A stretch of DNA of 64,000 nucleotides from Alphaproteobacteria bacterium. Its GTDB lineage: Bacteria; Pseudomonadota; Alphaproteobacteria; Rhodospirillales; Casp-alpha2. Below are positions 21,127-31,162 of this stretch, one piece after another (within the stretch, counting starts at the first letter, position 1; every line of letters begins with the position of its first letter). Where the stretch lies: the NCBI GenBank assembly GCA_024279135.1, contig JAJRRU010000022.1:62001-126000 (forward strand), read 5' to 3'. The notes beneath the pieces are model-generated. The model saw nothing but the letters and a program-made list of their open reading frames with translations, was not told where the DNA came from and ran no database searches. A program made the translations under genes and the position numbers.

Positions 21127-22791
21127 ATGGCGGCCCCTGACGACAAAGTTTTATTCCTACCTTTGGGTGGTGCCGGTGAGATCGGCATGAACCTTAATCT
21201 TTACGGTTATGGATCGCCGGAAAATGCGCAATGGATCATGATCGATCTGGGGGTGACATTTGCCGATCCCGGTATGCCCGGGGTCGATGTCATTATGCCC
21301 GATCCGACGTTTATTGAAGAACGCCGAGATGACCTGATCGCCCTGGTTCTGACCCATGCCCACGAGGATCATCTGGGGGCCGTGCCGTACATGTGGCCGC
21401 GTCTGAAATGCCCCATATATGCCACACCTTTTACCGCCGCGATCCTGCGCCGCAAGTTATCGGAGGTACCCTGGGGCAATCAGGTGCCCATTCATGTCAT
21501 CGAGCTGGGCAGTACGTTATCTTTGGGGCCGTTTGATCTGGAAATGATTACTCTGACCCATTCCATACCGGAACCCAATGCTATCGCCATTAGCACACCT
21601 CATGGCATGATCCTGCATACCGGGGATTGGAAGTTCGATGCGGACCCTGTGGTGGGTGATACCGCCGATACGGATCGGTTGCGTCAATTGGGTGACGATG
21701 GCGTGCTCGCCATGGTGTGTGATTCCACTAATGTGTTTTCCCCCGGCGAAAGCGGTTCGGAAGGTGACCTGCAAGCATCCCTGGCACGCATCATCGCCGC
21801 GTGCCAGGCCCGGGTCGTGGTGTCGTGTTTTTCATCTAACATCGCCCGCTTGAAAACTGTAGCCCTGGCCGCACGGGCCAACCATCGCGATGTGGTGGTT
21901 TCCGGGCGGTCCATGCGCAATATGATCGATGCGGCGCGCGAGACAGGCTACATCCCGCAAGACATGGTATTCCTGGATGAAGATGACGCGGCGTACCTAC
22001 CGGCCGACAAAATGCTGCTGATCTGTACCGGTTCGCAAGGCGAGCCGCGAGCCGCACTGTCTCGCATCGCCAGTGGCAACCACCCACGGATTAAACTGCA
22101 CAGCGGTGATACGGTGATCTTTTCATCGCGGGTTATTCCGGGCAATGAGGTTTCCATATCAAGCTTGCAAAACAGGCTGGTCTCCAGCGGGATCAAGATC
22201 ATCGACTGGCAGGACGATTTTGTCCACGTATCGGGTCATCCGGCCCGCGATGAATTGTCGCAGATGTATCAACTGGTGCGACCACAAATCGCCATTCCCG
22301 TTCATGGTGAAAACAGACACATGATCGAACACGCCGCCCTGGCCCGTGAATGTCAGGTATCTGCCACTTTCCTTGCCCAGAATGGCACCATGGTTTCCAT
22401 TGGCAAGAAAGGCGTTGCGAGCGTTGATCAGGTCCCTTTCGGGCGTTTGGCCCTTGAGGGTAAACGGCTGGTATCGATCGATGGTTCGCTGGTGCGTAAC
22501 CGCAAGCGTGCTCTTTATAACGGATTTGTGGTGGCGACCATCGTCATCAATGATCATTGTGAGCTTTTTGAAGAACCCCTGGTCACCGATACCGGGTTGT
22601 TGGAAGAGGGTGAAGTTGCGCTGGAAAATGCTATTACCGATGCCATCGCCGGGGCCTTGGAGAACCTGCCCAAAAAAGTCCGCCGCGATGATGATGCCGT
22701 AACCGCTTTGATCCGCATCGCCATGCGCCGGGTCTATAAACAGAAACTGGGCAAAAAACCATCGACCCATATCCACCTTGTCCGTGTCTGA
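21127..22791 (+). CDS. rnj: Ribonuclease J family protein
   Basis: A metallo-beta-lactamase/beta-CASP RNase with 5'-exonuclease and endonuclease activity, acting in mRNA turnover and rRNA maturation. It has 554 residues, the standard size. The zinc motif HAHEDH is at 77-82. The beta-CASP domain and late motifs (SGHPARDEL, PVHGENRH) follow, then a C-terminal domain. It starts 2 nt after coaX. The birA-coaX-rnj-mce order is a common alphaproteobacterial arrangement. Confidence 0.93.
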   Translation: MAAPDDKVLFLPLGGAGEIGMNLNLYGYGSPENAQWIMIDLGVTFADPGMPGVDVIMPDPTFIEERRDDLIALVLTHAHEDHLGAVPYMWPRLKCPIYATPFTAAILRRKLSEVPWGNQVPIHVIELGSTLSLGPFDLEMITLTHSIPEPNAIAISTPHGMILHTGDWKFDADPVVGDTADTDRLRQLGDDGVLAMVCDSTNVFSPGESGSEGDLQASLARIIAACQARVVVSCFSSNIARLKTVALAARANHRDVVVSGRSMRNMIDAARETGYIPQDMVFLDEDDAAYLPADKMLLICTGSQGEPRAALSRIASGNHPRIKLHSGDTVIFSSRVIPGNEVSISSLQNRLVSSGIKIIDWQDDFVHVSGHPARDELSQMYQLVRPQIAIPVHGENRHMIEHAALARECQVSATFLAQNGTMVSIGKKGVASVDQVPFGRLALEGKRLVSIDGSLVRNRKRALYNGFVVATIVINDHCELFEEPLVTDTGLLEEGEVALENAITDAIAGALENLPKKVRRDDDAVTALIRIAMRRVYKQKLGKKPSTHIHLVRV

Positions 22792-22808
22792 AACCTGAAA
22801 GAAACATC

Positions 22809-23213
22809 ATGATCGGCCGTTTAAACCATATTGCTATCGTTGTTCCTGATCTGGAGGCCGCTGCGGCTTTGTACCGCGATACGCTGGGGGCTGATGTGTC
22901 GGCGGCACAAGATATCGCTGAACATGGCGTCAGCGTGGTGTTTATCAATTTGCCCAACACCAAGATCGAATTGTTACGCCCCCTCGGTGATGGCTCTCCC
23001 GTTGCCGGGTTTCTGGCGAAGAACCCTGACGGGGCCATGCATCATATATGTTACGAAGTCAGTGACATACTGGCCGCCCGCGACAGGCTGATTGAGCGTG
23101 GTGCTCGTGTTCTGGGTAACGGTGAGCCGAAAACAGGTGCCCATGGCAAACCTGTACTGTTTCTCCACCCCAAGGATTTCTGTGGCACCCTCATCGAACT
23201 TGAACAGGAATAA
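22809..23213 (+). CDS. mce: Methylmalonyl-CoA epimerase
   Basis: A vicinal-oxygen-chelate enzyme that interconverts (R)- and (S)-methylmalonyl-CoA in propionate metabolism. It has 134 residues, two beta-alpha-beta-beta-beta modules and family metal ligands His7 (LNHIAIVV), His79 (AMHHICYEV) and a C-terminal Glu near 130 (GTLIELEQE). It is tightly linked to rnj (17 nt) and the DUF1467 gene (6 nt). Confidence 0.92.
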   Translation: MIGRLNHIAIVVPDLEAAAALYRDTLGADVSAAQDIAEHGVSVVFINLPNTKIELLRPLGDGSPVAGFLAKNPDGAMHHICYEVSDILAARDRLIERGARVLGNGEPKTGAHGKPVLFLHPKDFCGTLIELEQE

Positions 23214-23219
23214 ACCACC

Positions 23220-23477
23220 ATGTCGTTTACAAGTGCCATTGCTATCTATGTGATCTTCTGGTGGTTAATATTATTTATGGTTTTGCCTTACGGAGCCCGT
23301 AAAAAAATAGATTCGTCCAGTGTCAAGGATGGCCAGGACTCCGGTGCGCCGGCCAAACCCATGATCAAGCCTAAGTTATTGGCGACTACTGTCATTTCCG
23401 GGGTGGTGTTCGGCCTGTTTTATTACATGGTTGATACAGGCTTGATTAATTTCAGACCGCCGGACGCCGGTGGATGA
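23220..23477 (+). CDS. DUF1467 family membrane protein
   Basis: An 85-residue inner-membrane protein with two predicted helices (about 7-24 and 55-72) around a short basic loop. The N-terminal pattern IYVIFWWLILFMVLPYGAR is typical of this alphaproteobacterial family, whose function is unknown. It usually follows mce. Its stop overlaps the tag start (ATGA). Confidence 0.85.
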   Translation: MSFTSAIAIYVIFWWLILFMVLPYGARKKIDSSSVKDGQDSGAPAKPMIKPKLLATTVISGVVFGLFYYMVDTGLINFRPPDAGG

Positions 23478-24028
23478 GCACGTATTGTCAGTATGCCGCC
23501 GAAAATCCTGTTCACCGGCATTATCATGATTTCGATTATGGTTTTCCCCTGGAACAGGAAAACCTGCTGTTGGAACGTCTGGCACTGGAGATTTTTCAGG
23601 CCGGATTATCCTGGGATTTAATCCTGAAAAAACGCGCAGGGATATTTAAAGCCTTCGAGGGTTTTGATGTGGACCGGGTTGCAGGCTACGGGCAGGGTGA
23701 TACGGAACGCTTATTAGGCAACGCAGACATCATCCGCAATAAATTAAAAGTCGCCGCCATCATTCATAATGCCAACTGTATGATAACCATGCGAGAGCAG
23801 GGGGGATTTACCGCCTGGCTTGCTCGTCATCACCCCCTGAACCGTCAAGACTGGGTAAAATTATTCAAAAAAACCTTTAAATTCACCGGCGGTGAAATCG
23901 TCAATGAATTTCTCATGAGCATTGCCTACCTGCCCGGCAGTCACGAGCCGTCGTGTACCGTTTTCAAACAGATCGAAAAGCTTGATCCACCCTGGGCCCG
24001 TGTGGACCCGGCTATATTTACCGTTTAG
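23474..24028 (+). CDS. tag: DNA-3-methyladenine glycosylase I
   Basis: A base-excision-repair glycosylase that removes 3-methyladenine. It has 184 residues. Family features are the YHDFDYG segment near the N terminus, ERLALEIFQAGLSW with the catalytic Glu, and a C-terminal HEPSC that with Cys5 and an N-terminal His would form the structural zinc site. It is somewhat diverged: CQYA replaces the common C-x-W pattern. It is co-transcribed with its neighbours by overlap. Confidence 0.87.
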   Translation: MSTYCQYAAENPVHRHYHDFDYGFPLEQENLLLERLALEIFQAGLSWDLILKKRAGIFKAFEGFDVDRVAGYGQGDTERLLGNADIIRNKLKVAAIIHNANCMITMREQGGFTAWLARHHPLNRQDWVKLFKKTFKFTGGEIVNEFLMSIAYLPGSHEPSCTVFKQIEKLDPPWARVDPAIFTV

Positions 24029-24030
24029 CC

Positions 24031-24933
24031 ATGGCCTCACCCCAGACAAAAGTGCTCGTTAAATCCTATTGTTTGTTGACCTTCACGGCTTTGTGCTGGG
24101 GTGCCAATACCACATTTGGCAAATTGGCCGTCCATGAGATACCGCCCATGATGCTGGTCTCCATGCGTTGGCTGGGTGCCTTGATGTTGATGCTTGTATT
24201 TGCCCGTTCCCATCTTGTGCGTGACTGGCCGGCCATCCGGGAGCGTTTGTTTTTCGTCAGTTGCCTGGCCACTATGGGATTTACCGGGTTTAACGTGTTG
24301 TTTTATAAAGCCGCATATTTGACCACGGCCCTGAATATTGGAATTATCCAAGGCTCAATTCCAGTCTTTGTACTGGTGGCGTCATTTTATCTGTACCGCA
24401 TCCACGTCAGTCCTTTACAGCTTGGCGGGGTTATTACTACCCTTGCCGGGGTGGTGATCGTGGCCTTTAAAGGCGATCTTTCACAGATCGGCGATCTGGT
24501 CCTCAATCATGGTGATTTGTTGATCCTGGCGGCGTGCTTTCTTTATGCTGCGTATACGACGGGGTTGCGCAAGCGACCAGATGTCTCCTCGCTGGGTCTG
24601 TTCACGGTTCTGGCCGGGGTTGCTTTTATCGTATCGCTGCCGTTTAGCATGGTAGAATACGCGGTGGGGCAGGCATACTGGCCTTCCACACAAGGCTGGG
24701 TCGTGGTCGGGCTGATAACCTTCTTCCCGTCCTTCCTTGCACAGATATTCTTTATTCAGGGCGTCGAGGCATTGGGGCCAAACCGGGCAGGCGTGTTTAT
24801 CAACCTGGTCCCGGTTTTTGCCGCCATATTCGCCGTGGTCATTCTGGGCGAGCCCTTCGAAATGTTCCATGGCGTGGCTCTGGCCCTGGTGCTGGGCGGG
24901 ATCTGGCTGTCGGAATACGGCAAACAGGCATAA
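24031..24933 (+). CDS. EamA/DMT-family transporter
   Basis: A drug/metabolite-superfamily permease, 300 residues and about ten membrane helices in two EamA repeats. The N-terminal CWGANTTFGKLAV and the second-half PVFAAIFAVVILGE segment are typical. The substrate cannot be predicted. It starts 2 nt after tag and ends the long plus-strand run that began at nuoA; gltA converges on it. Confidence 0.85.
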   Translation: MASPQTKVLVKSYCLLTFTALCWGANTTFGKLAVHEIPPMMLVSMRWLGALMLMLVFARSHLVRDWPAIRERLFFVSCLATMGFTGFNVLFYKAAYLTTALNIGIIQGSIPVFVLVASFYLYRIHVSPLQLGGVITTLAGVVIVAFKGDLSQIGDLVLNHGDLLILAACFLYAAYTTGLRKRPDVSSLGLFTVLAGVAFIVSLPFSMVEYAVGQAYWPSTQGWVVVGLITFFPSFLAQIFFIQGVEALGPNRAGVFINLVPVFAAIFAVVILGEPFEMFHGVALALVLGGIWLSEYGKQA

Positions 24934-24992
24934 CCCGGAAACCCAGTTATATCAGGCCCCAATCAGACCCCAATTACCCCCCCATGACCCGG

Positions 24993-26306
24993 TCAGGTCC
25001 GCATATGAAGCGGCACAAAATCGCGTTGTGTTTTGCCGATATAAAGCTGACGCGGACGACCGATCTTCTGTGATTTGTCTTCGATCATCTCGTTCCACTG
25101 GGCGACCCAGCCAACCGTACGGGCGACCGCAAACAAAACGGTAAACATGCTGGTGGGAATGCCAATGGCGCGGAAAATAATGCCCGAATAGAAATCCACA
25201 TTGGGGTAGAGTTTTTTCTCGATAAAGTACTCGTCCTCGAGGGCGATGCGTTCCAGTTCCATGGCGATTTCCAGCAAGGGCTCGTCATGCACACCCAAAG
25301 CATCGAGCACCTCGTGACAGCTTTGCTGCATGACCTTGGCCCGGGGGTCGAAGTTTTTGTAGACCCGGTGACCGAAGCCCATTAGTCGGAAGGGATCGCT
25401 TTTGTCCTTGGCGCGTTTGATAAATTCCGGAATCCTGTCCTTGGTGCCGATTTCCTCCAACATATTGAGAACCGCTTCGTTGGCCCCACCATGGGCTGGA
25501 CCCCAGAGCGAGGCGATACCGGCAGAGATGCAGGCAAACGGATTAGCCCCCGATGATCCGGCCAGACGGACGGTGGATGTGGAGGCATTCTGTTCATGAT
25601 CGGCATGCAGGATAAGGATCCGGTCCATGGCACGGGCGATGATCGGATCGACCTTGTAAGGCTCGCACGGCGTGCCAAACATCATATACAGGAAGTTCTC
25701 GGCATACCGCAGGTCATTGCGCGGATACATAAACGGCTGACCAATGGAATATTTATAAGCCATAGCTGCCAGGGTGGGCATTTTGGCAATCAAGCGGTAT
25801 GACGCTACCAGACGATGGTGGGGGTCATTGATATCCAGGCTGTCATGGTAGAACGCCGACAAGGCACCGACCACACCACACATTATAGCCATGGGGTGGG
25901 CATCGCGGCGGAAACCACGGAAGAAGGTGCTCATCTGCTCATTGACCATGGTGTGATAGGTGATGCCGGTCTCAAATTTCCTTTTTTGTTCCGGCGAGGG
26001 TAATTCGCCGTAGAGCAACAGGTAACAGGTTTCCATGAAATCGGAATTATCGGCCAGTTCGCCGATGTGATACCCGCGATACAACAAGACACCCTTGTCA
26101 CCGTCGATAAAGGTTATCTTGGACTCGCAACTGCCCGTGGACGTGAAGCCGGGGTCATAGGTGAAGCAGTCCGTTTCGGCGTACAGTTTTCGAATGTCGA
26201 TCACATCCGGTCCAACCGATGCCTCGAAAACGGGCAGTTCAATTTTTTCATTTGTTCTGTTGTCAATCAGGGTAAATGAATTGTTGTTATTTTTGGCTTC
26301 ACTCAT
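24993..26306 (-). CDS. gltA: Citrate synthase (type II)
   Basis: Condenses oxaloacetate and acetyl-CoA at entry to the TCA cycle. It has 437 residues, the hexameric Gram-negative type. Catalytic segments visible are [26 protein letters not shown] and a C-terminal Asp region ([13 protein letters not shown]). The start is ATG with GGAG upstream. It is 65 nt downstream of gltX on the same strand. Confidence 0.96.
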   Translation of the reverse strand: MSEAKNNNNSFTLIDNRTNEKIELPVFEASVGPDVIDIRKLYAETDCFTYDPGFTSTGSCESKITFIDGDKGVLLYRGYHIGELADNSDFMETCYLLLYGELPSPEQKRKFETGITYHTMVNEQMSTFFRGFRRDAHPMAIMCGVVGALSAFYHDSLDINDPHHRLVASYRLIAKMPTLAAMAYKYSIGQPFMYPRNDLRYAENFLYMMFGTPCEPYKVDPIIARAMDRILILHADHEQNASTSTVRLAGSSGANPFACISAGIASLWGPAHGGANEAVLNMLEEIGTKDRIPEFIKRAKDKSDPFRLMGFGHRVYKNFDPRAKVMQQSCHEVLDALGVHDEPLLEIAMELERIALEDEYFIEKKLYPNVDFYSGIIFRAIGIPTSMFTVLFAVARTVGWVAQWNEMIEDKSQKIGRPRQLYIGKTQRDFVPLHMRT

Positions 26307-26371
26307 GTTTTTATCTCCTAATCATCCCGCCCTGAGAATCCAGAACGGCAGCCCCATACCCCCGCGTGACA

Positions 26372-27787
26372 TTATGCCTGGGTATTAAGGGCGTCCTTGA
26401 TGCGGACAAGGGTTTCATCCTTGCCTAATAATGCCATCACATCAAATATTGGTGGTGAAACGGTTGACCCACTGAGCGCGGCTCGCAGTGGTTGAGCAAT
26501 CTTGCCAAGTTTGATGGCCGGGTCATGTTGATCACCATAAGCACGGATATGTGCCTCGATGGTTTCGGCTTCCCATGAAGCCAGTTTATCCAGGGATGAA
26601 GTTAGATTTGATAAATGTGAACAACCTGCCTCATCCAGTTGTGCCCGGGCCTTGTCAGTAAATTCAAGGGGGCTGGAATTAAAATAAAATTGTGCAGAAT
26701 CAGATAGTTCATTAATATTCTTCGCGCGACCCTTTAAGCCGTGCATGGCGCGTGTAAGCAAATCCATCTCACCATCGTTTAAGTCCTTGCCGCGATTATC
26801 GGCGATAGTGGGTGCGATCATCCGGGCCAGTTCGCCATCATCACCATGGCGGATATAGTGGCCGTTCAGGTTGGTCAGCTTGGTAATATCAAAACGCGAC
26901 GCCGAGCGGCCAATGCTTTCGAGATTAAACCATTCAATGGCCTGTGCGGTACTGATGATTTCCTCATCGCCATGGGCCCAGCCAAGCCGGAGCAGGTAAT
27001 TTCGTACCGCAGCAGGCAGGAACCCCTGGTCGCGATAGGCATCAACACCCAGGGCACCGTGGCGTTTCGATAATTTGGCACCATCGGGGCCGTGGATCAG
27101 CGGGATATGGGCAAATTCCGGTATATCCCAACCGAGCGCCACATAGAGCTGGTACTGGCGAGAAGCATTGGTCAGGTGGTCATCGCCCCGTATTACGTGG
27201 CTAACCGCCATGTCATGATCGTCAACCACCACGGCCAGCATATAGGTCGGTGTGCCGTCTGCGCGCAGCAGGATCATGTCATCCAGGGTTTCATTGGCGA
27301 CCCGGACCTCGCCCTGGACCAGATCTGTGATCACGGTTTCACCCTCAAGCGGTGCTTTCAGGCGAATAACCGGCTCCACTCCATCCGGTGCGTCCGCGGG
27401 CTCACGATCACGCCACCGTCCATCATATTTCCAGGGCTTGCCAGCGGCACGGGCGGCTTCTCGCATTTCGGTCAGCTCTTGCTTGCTGCAATAACACCGG
27501 TATGCCTTGCCTTGTTCCAACAGGGACAGGGCGACCTGGCGGTGGCGATCAACACAGGAGAATTGGGAAACTGCCTCACCGTCCCAGTCCAGCTCCAACC
27601 ACGTCAGCCCTTCGTAAATAGCCTCCACGGCGTCCTGGGAGGAACGCTTGCGATCGGTATCCTCGATGCGTAACAGAAATTTTCCCTGATGATGTCGTGC
27701 AAACAACCAGTTGAATAATGCGGTACGAGCCCCACCAATATGCAGGTAGCCAGTAGGTGAGGGGGCGAAACGGGTAACGACAGTCAT
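26372..27787 (-). CDS. gltX: Glutamate--tRNA ligase
   Basis: A class I aminoacyl-tRNA synthetase, 471 residues. The ATP-binding HIGH-type motif is HIGG at 16-19 ([17 protein letters not shown]) and the KMSKS-type loop is KLSKRHG near residue 245. Alphaproteobacteria often have two GltX proteins, one sometimes relaxed for tRNA-Gln. Which kind this is cannot be told from the sequence alone. Confidence 0.95.
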   Translation of the reverse strand: MTVVTRFAPSPTGYLHIGGARTALFNWLFARHHQGKFLLRIEDTDRKRSSQDAVEAIYEGLTWLELDWDGEAVSQFSCVDRHRQVALSLLEQGKAYRCYCSKQELTEMREAARAAGKPWKYDGRWRDREPADAPDGVEPVIRLKAPLEGETVITDLVQGEVRVANETLDDMILLRADGTPTYMLAVVVDDHDMAVSHVIRGDDHLTNASRQYQLYVALGWDIPEFAHIPLIHGPDGAKLSKRHGALGVDAYRDQGFLPAAVRNYLLRLGWAHGDEEIISTAQAIEWFNLESIGRSASRFDITKLTNLNGHYIRHGDDGELARMIAPTIADNRGKDLNDGEMDLLTRAMHGLKGRAKNINELSDSAQFYFNSSPLEFTDKARAQLDEAGCSHLSNLTSSLDKLASWEAETIEAHIRAYGDQHDPAIKLGKIAQPLRAALSGSTVSPPIFDVMALLGKDETLVRIKDALNTQA

Positions 27788-27884
27788 ATTCTTAAACTGG
27801 CCTCATGTGTGTTACAGTGACAATTCAGTGTGAATTAATCGTGTACAGGTTCTACCATACCGGAGCAGGGTAATCCATCATGCA

Positions 27885-30110
27885 GTGCAATATAAATGGC
27901 GCGATTTTGTGAAATATTTAACATTTAAAGAAAATAATCCTAAAATTTCTATTGCGGTGCACAGTCACGGCCATTCCGGTCGTCCCGGTTTATTTGGGGT
28001 CGAAGGAGGGCTCTATCAAGATTATCATCGTTGGATATTATGGTTTCCGGTGTTGATGGCCGTGGGTATCGGGTTGTATTTCTCGTTAACTTCTGAACCG
28101 GCGTGGGGCCTCGGCATCACTCTTTTCAGCGTGTTTCTGGTGGCCGCGTGGATGTTTAACAAAAATCACGTCTGGTTCCTTTTATTGGTCGCTTTTTGTA
28201 CGATATCCCTCGGGTTTACCGCAGCCCAGTTCCGCACCATGAACCTGGCGACTATCACATTGCAACGCAGCATTGGCCCGGTGAGTGTGTCGGGCCGCGT
28301 GGTTGCCATTGAAATCATGCCCACCGGGTCCCGCATTATGCTGGAAAAACTGAATATCGATGGCAAAATTAAAGCCTATGAGATTCCCCAAAAAGTACGC
28401 ATCCGGGTCAACACGTCCAAGGGTGAAGCCTTGCAGCCCGGCGATTGGGTCGATGTCTATGCGGTCTTGCGTCCTCCATCACCACCAGCAAGCCCCAATG
28501 CCTTTGATTTTCAGCGTTACGCCTATTTCAAGGGGATCGGGGCATACGGGTTTTCCTATAGCGCGCCGGTTATTATAAAAAAATCAGGTCAGGATGCGGA
28601 CTTGCAATCATTCGATATCTTGCAATCACGCTTGCGCCAGTTGGTCAGTACCCGCATTCGAAATGTCCTGCCGGGCGAGACCGGTATGGTTGCAACGGCA
28701 CTGATCACGGGTGAAAAGAAGGGTATCCCACGTGATATTTTTGAGGCCATGCGAGACGCCGGACTGGCCCATTTGCTGGCAATTTCAGGCCTGCACATCG
28801 GGTTGATAGCCGGACTGGTGTTTTTTATGGTTCGTGCCGGCCTTGCCATGATACCCGCAATTGCGGTGCGATACCCGATCAAGACATGGGCGGCAATCAG
28901 CGCCCTTGTGGCAGCACTGGGTTATACCATCCTTGCCGGGTCAACAATTCCGACCTTGCGGGCCTTCACCATGATGGCCTTGGTACTGGGGGCCATTGTT
29001 CTGGGTCGTCGGGGCATCACCTTGCGCCTGGTTGCCTTTGCCGCCGCCATAATTTTGTTATTCCAGCCGGAAAGCTTGCTGAGCGCCAGTTTCCAGTTAT
29101 CCTTTGCTGCCGTTACGGGGCTGGTTGCTTGTTATGAGGAAATCTCGCAGCGGTATTACCAATCTGCACGGGATCGACATTTTATGATCCGCTTTTTATA
29201 TTATTTGTTTGGCATCGCACTGACCACCGTGATTGCCGGGCTGGCGACCGCCCCTTTTGTCGCCTTCCATTTCCACCAAATAGCGAGTTATGGCAATATT
29301 TCCAACCTGGTGGCCATACCCCTGACGGCCTTGTGGATCATGCCGAGCGCGCTGTTAGGCATGATATTAATGCCGCTGGGGCTGGAAGCCATTGGGTTTG
29401 CCGTCATGGGGTGAGGTATTGAGGCCCTGATTTATTCTGCCCGATCCGTTGCCGATCTGCCCGGTAATGTTCAGATTATGCCAGCTTTTTCCACATTTTC
29501 CATGGTTGTCATGGTGATCGGGGCCTTATGGGTGTGCCTTTGGCAGAGCAATATTCGCTGGCTTGGTGTCACCGCCATCGCCGCCGGGCTCGTGCTTGCC
29601 ATATCCACACCGCAACCGGTATTGCTGGCTGGCAACAATGCCAGTTTGTTTGCCATACAGGACCACAAGGCCATCACCGTGCTGGGGCCGGGGGCTAATG
29701 CCAACCGGTTCGTGCGTGGCATCTGGGTTGAACGGGCCGGATATCTGAAACAACAAAAACACGGCAGCAAAAATGCCGCCCTCAGCGAAACCATCAAATG
29801 TGACACCCTGGGGTGTATGTTTCAGAAAAATGGCCTGACCATCGCCCTGGTCTGGCAGGAAGCCGCTTTGAGCGAGGATTGCTGGGTCGCCGATATTATC
29901 ATCAGCCGTGTTCCGGTGCGTGGAGATTGTTCCAAACCCCAATATGTTATTGACCGATATGATTTATGGAAAAATGGCGCTCACGCCCTATATCTGGACG
30001 GGCAACGGGTAAAAATCGTCAGCACCACCGACGTGCGCGGTACTCGTCCATGGACAGTCATACCGTCACCACGTCGTAACCGCAGTCCATCTTCAGGTCT
30101 GGCTAGTTAG
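27885..30110 (+). pseudogene. comEC: comEC, DNA-uptake channel gene interrupted by one in-frame TGA
   Basis: Homologous to ComEC/Rec2, the membrane channel for single-stranded DNA uptake. The GTG at 27885 opens a frame that stops at TGA 29412-29414 after 509 residues. The same frame then runs on, open, to 30110 (740 residues if the TGA is skipped). The competence domain, with AHLLAISGLHIGL and about ten helices, is in the first part; the last hydrophobic segment and the soluble C-terminal domain are beyond the stop. The codon sits in MG-stop-GIEAL, where a Trp (TGG) is expected. No other lesion is seen. Confidence 0.85.
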
Positions 30111-30117
30111 TACCGTC

Positions 30118-30840
30118 TCAATAACGCCGGAACAGGCCCACAAGCCGTCCTTGAACCTTGACCTGATCGGGGCCACAGATTCTGGTTTTGTATGCCGCAT
30201 TGGCTGGTTCAAGGGCTATGGAATTACCCTTGCGGCGCAAGCGTTTCAGAGTAACTTCCATATCATCGACGAAGGCCACCACGATGGTGCCGTTTTCTGC
30301 ATTGTCACAGCGGGCGATAATTACCGTATCACCGTCGTGTATGCCGGCTTCGATCATGGAATCGCCTTCAACTTCCAGGGCGTAATGCTCGCCAGAGCCC
30401 AGCATGGAAGGCGGGATATCGATCATGGATGTCGGGTCGCTTAGGGCCTCGATCGCCGTACCGGCTGCGATCCTGCCATAAAGGGGTAACTGTACCGTCG
30501 GGGAGCCATTGACCTGGGATGGTGTATGTTGTTTGAATTTACCGCTTACGATGTTGGACTCTATTCCAACGGGTTGATTGCTTGTTTGTTGTACAGAAGA
30601 CAGAGAGGCTGGTACGGGACGAACATCTTCCGGTAATTTGAGGATTTCCAGGGCTCTGGCCCGGTGGGGCAGGCGGCGGATAAAGCCACGTTCCTCTAAC
30701 CCGGTAATCAGGCGGTGAATACCGGATTTTGAGCGCAACCCCAGCGCCTCTTTCATTTCATCGAATGAGGGTGATACGCCATTATGGGAAAGCCTGGTTT
30801 CTATAAAACGTAGCAGCTCATACTGTTTTTTTGTTAACAC
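30118..30840 (-). CDS. lexA: LexA repressor
   Basis: SOS-response repressor and self-cleaving serine peptidase of 240 residues. The N-terminal winged helix (about 1-65) has [23 protein letters not shown]. The cleavage site is Ala126-Gly127 (GRIAAG), and the catalytic dyad is Ser161 (GDSM) with Lys199 (EVTLKRL). A long Ser/Gln-rich linker (70-115) is typical of alphaproteobacteria. A GTTC-N7-GTTC box lies upstream, indicating autoregulation. It converges on comEC with only 7 nt between. Confidence 0.95.
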   Translation of the reverse strand: MLTKKQYELLRFIETRLSHNGVSPSFDEMKEALGLRSKSGIHRLITGLEERGFIRRLPHRARALEILKLPEDVRPVPASLSSVQQTSNQPVGIESNIVSGKFKQHTPSQVNGSPTVQLPLYGRIAAGTAIEALSDPTSMIDIPPSMLGSGEHYALEVEGDSMIEAGIHDGDTVIIARCDNAENGTIVVAFVDDMEVTLKRLRRKGNSIALEPANAAYKTRICGPDQVKVQGRLVGLFRRY

Positions 30841-30930
30841 CAGAATCTCCCATCACCAAGTTTGTACGTTGAAAGCCATGAAACTCATTAAAACCGTGAA
30901 ATTCATGAAAGCCACGAAATGTTCACTTAT

Positions 30931-30945
30931 GTTCTACTTTAGTTC
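30931..30945 (-). promoter_or_regulatory. LexA box (alphaproteobacterial GTTC-N7-GTTC)
   Basis: GTTC at 30931-30934 and GTTC at 30942-30945 are separated by exactly 7 nt, the alphaproteobacterial SOS operator. A further GTTC half-site lies at 30921. It sits about 90 nt upstream of lexA, between lexA and ccoS. Confidence 0.7.
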
Positions 30946-30955
30946 CTGATAAACG

Positions 30956-31162
30956 TCAATGGTTTTCTGGATTTTCCTGTTTCAAAGGCTCTTTTGGTTC
31001 CGTATCTGATGGTTTCAGGGCATCTTCATCATCGATCAGGATACGCATGGCCGCCCCTTCCAGGTCATCATACTGATTGTTTTTCAGGGACCAGAAAAAC
31101 GCTGCCAGACCGATCCCGCCGAGCAGCAGAGCCACTGGTATCAAAATGGCCAGGGCGTTCAT
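30956..31162 (-). CDS. ccoS: cbb3-type oxidase maturation protein CcoS
   Basis: A 68-residue single-helix membrane protein needed for cofactor insertion into the cbb3 oxidase. The helix is about 4-24, followed by the family signature FFWSLKNNQYDDLEGAAMRIL. A charged tail of about 25 residues rich in Glu, Pro and Asn follows. It is the last gene of the cco cluster and overlaps ccoI (4 nt). Confidence 0.93.
   Translation of the reverse strand: MNALAILIPVALLLGGIGLAAFFWSLKNNQYDDLEGAAMRILIDDEDALKPSDTEPKEPLKQENPENH

Noticed and set aside
29478-30110. Separate gene downstream of comEC
   Set aside because: It is in the same frame as comEC and contains the comEC C-terminal region; no RBS or independent start is convincing.
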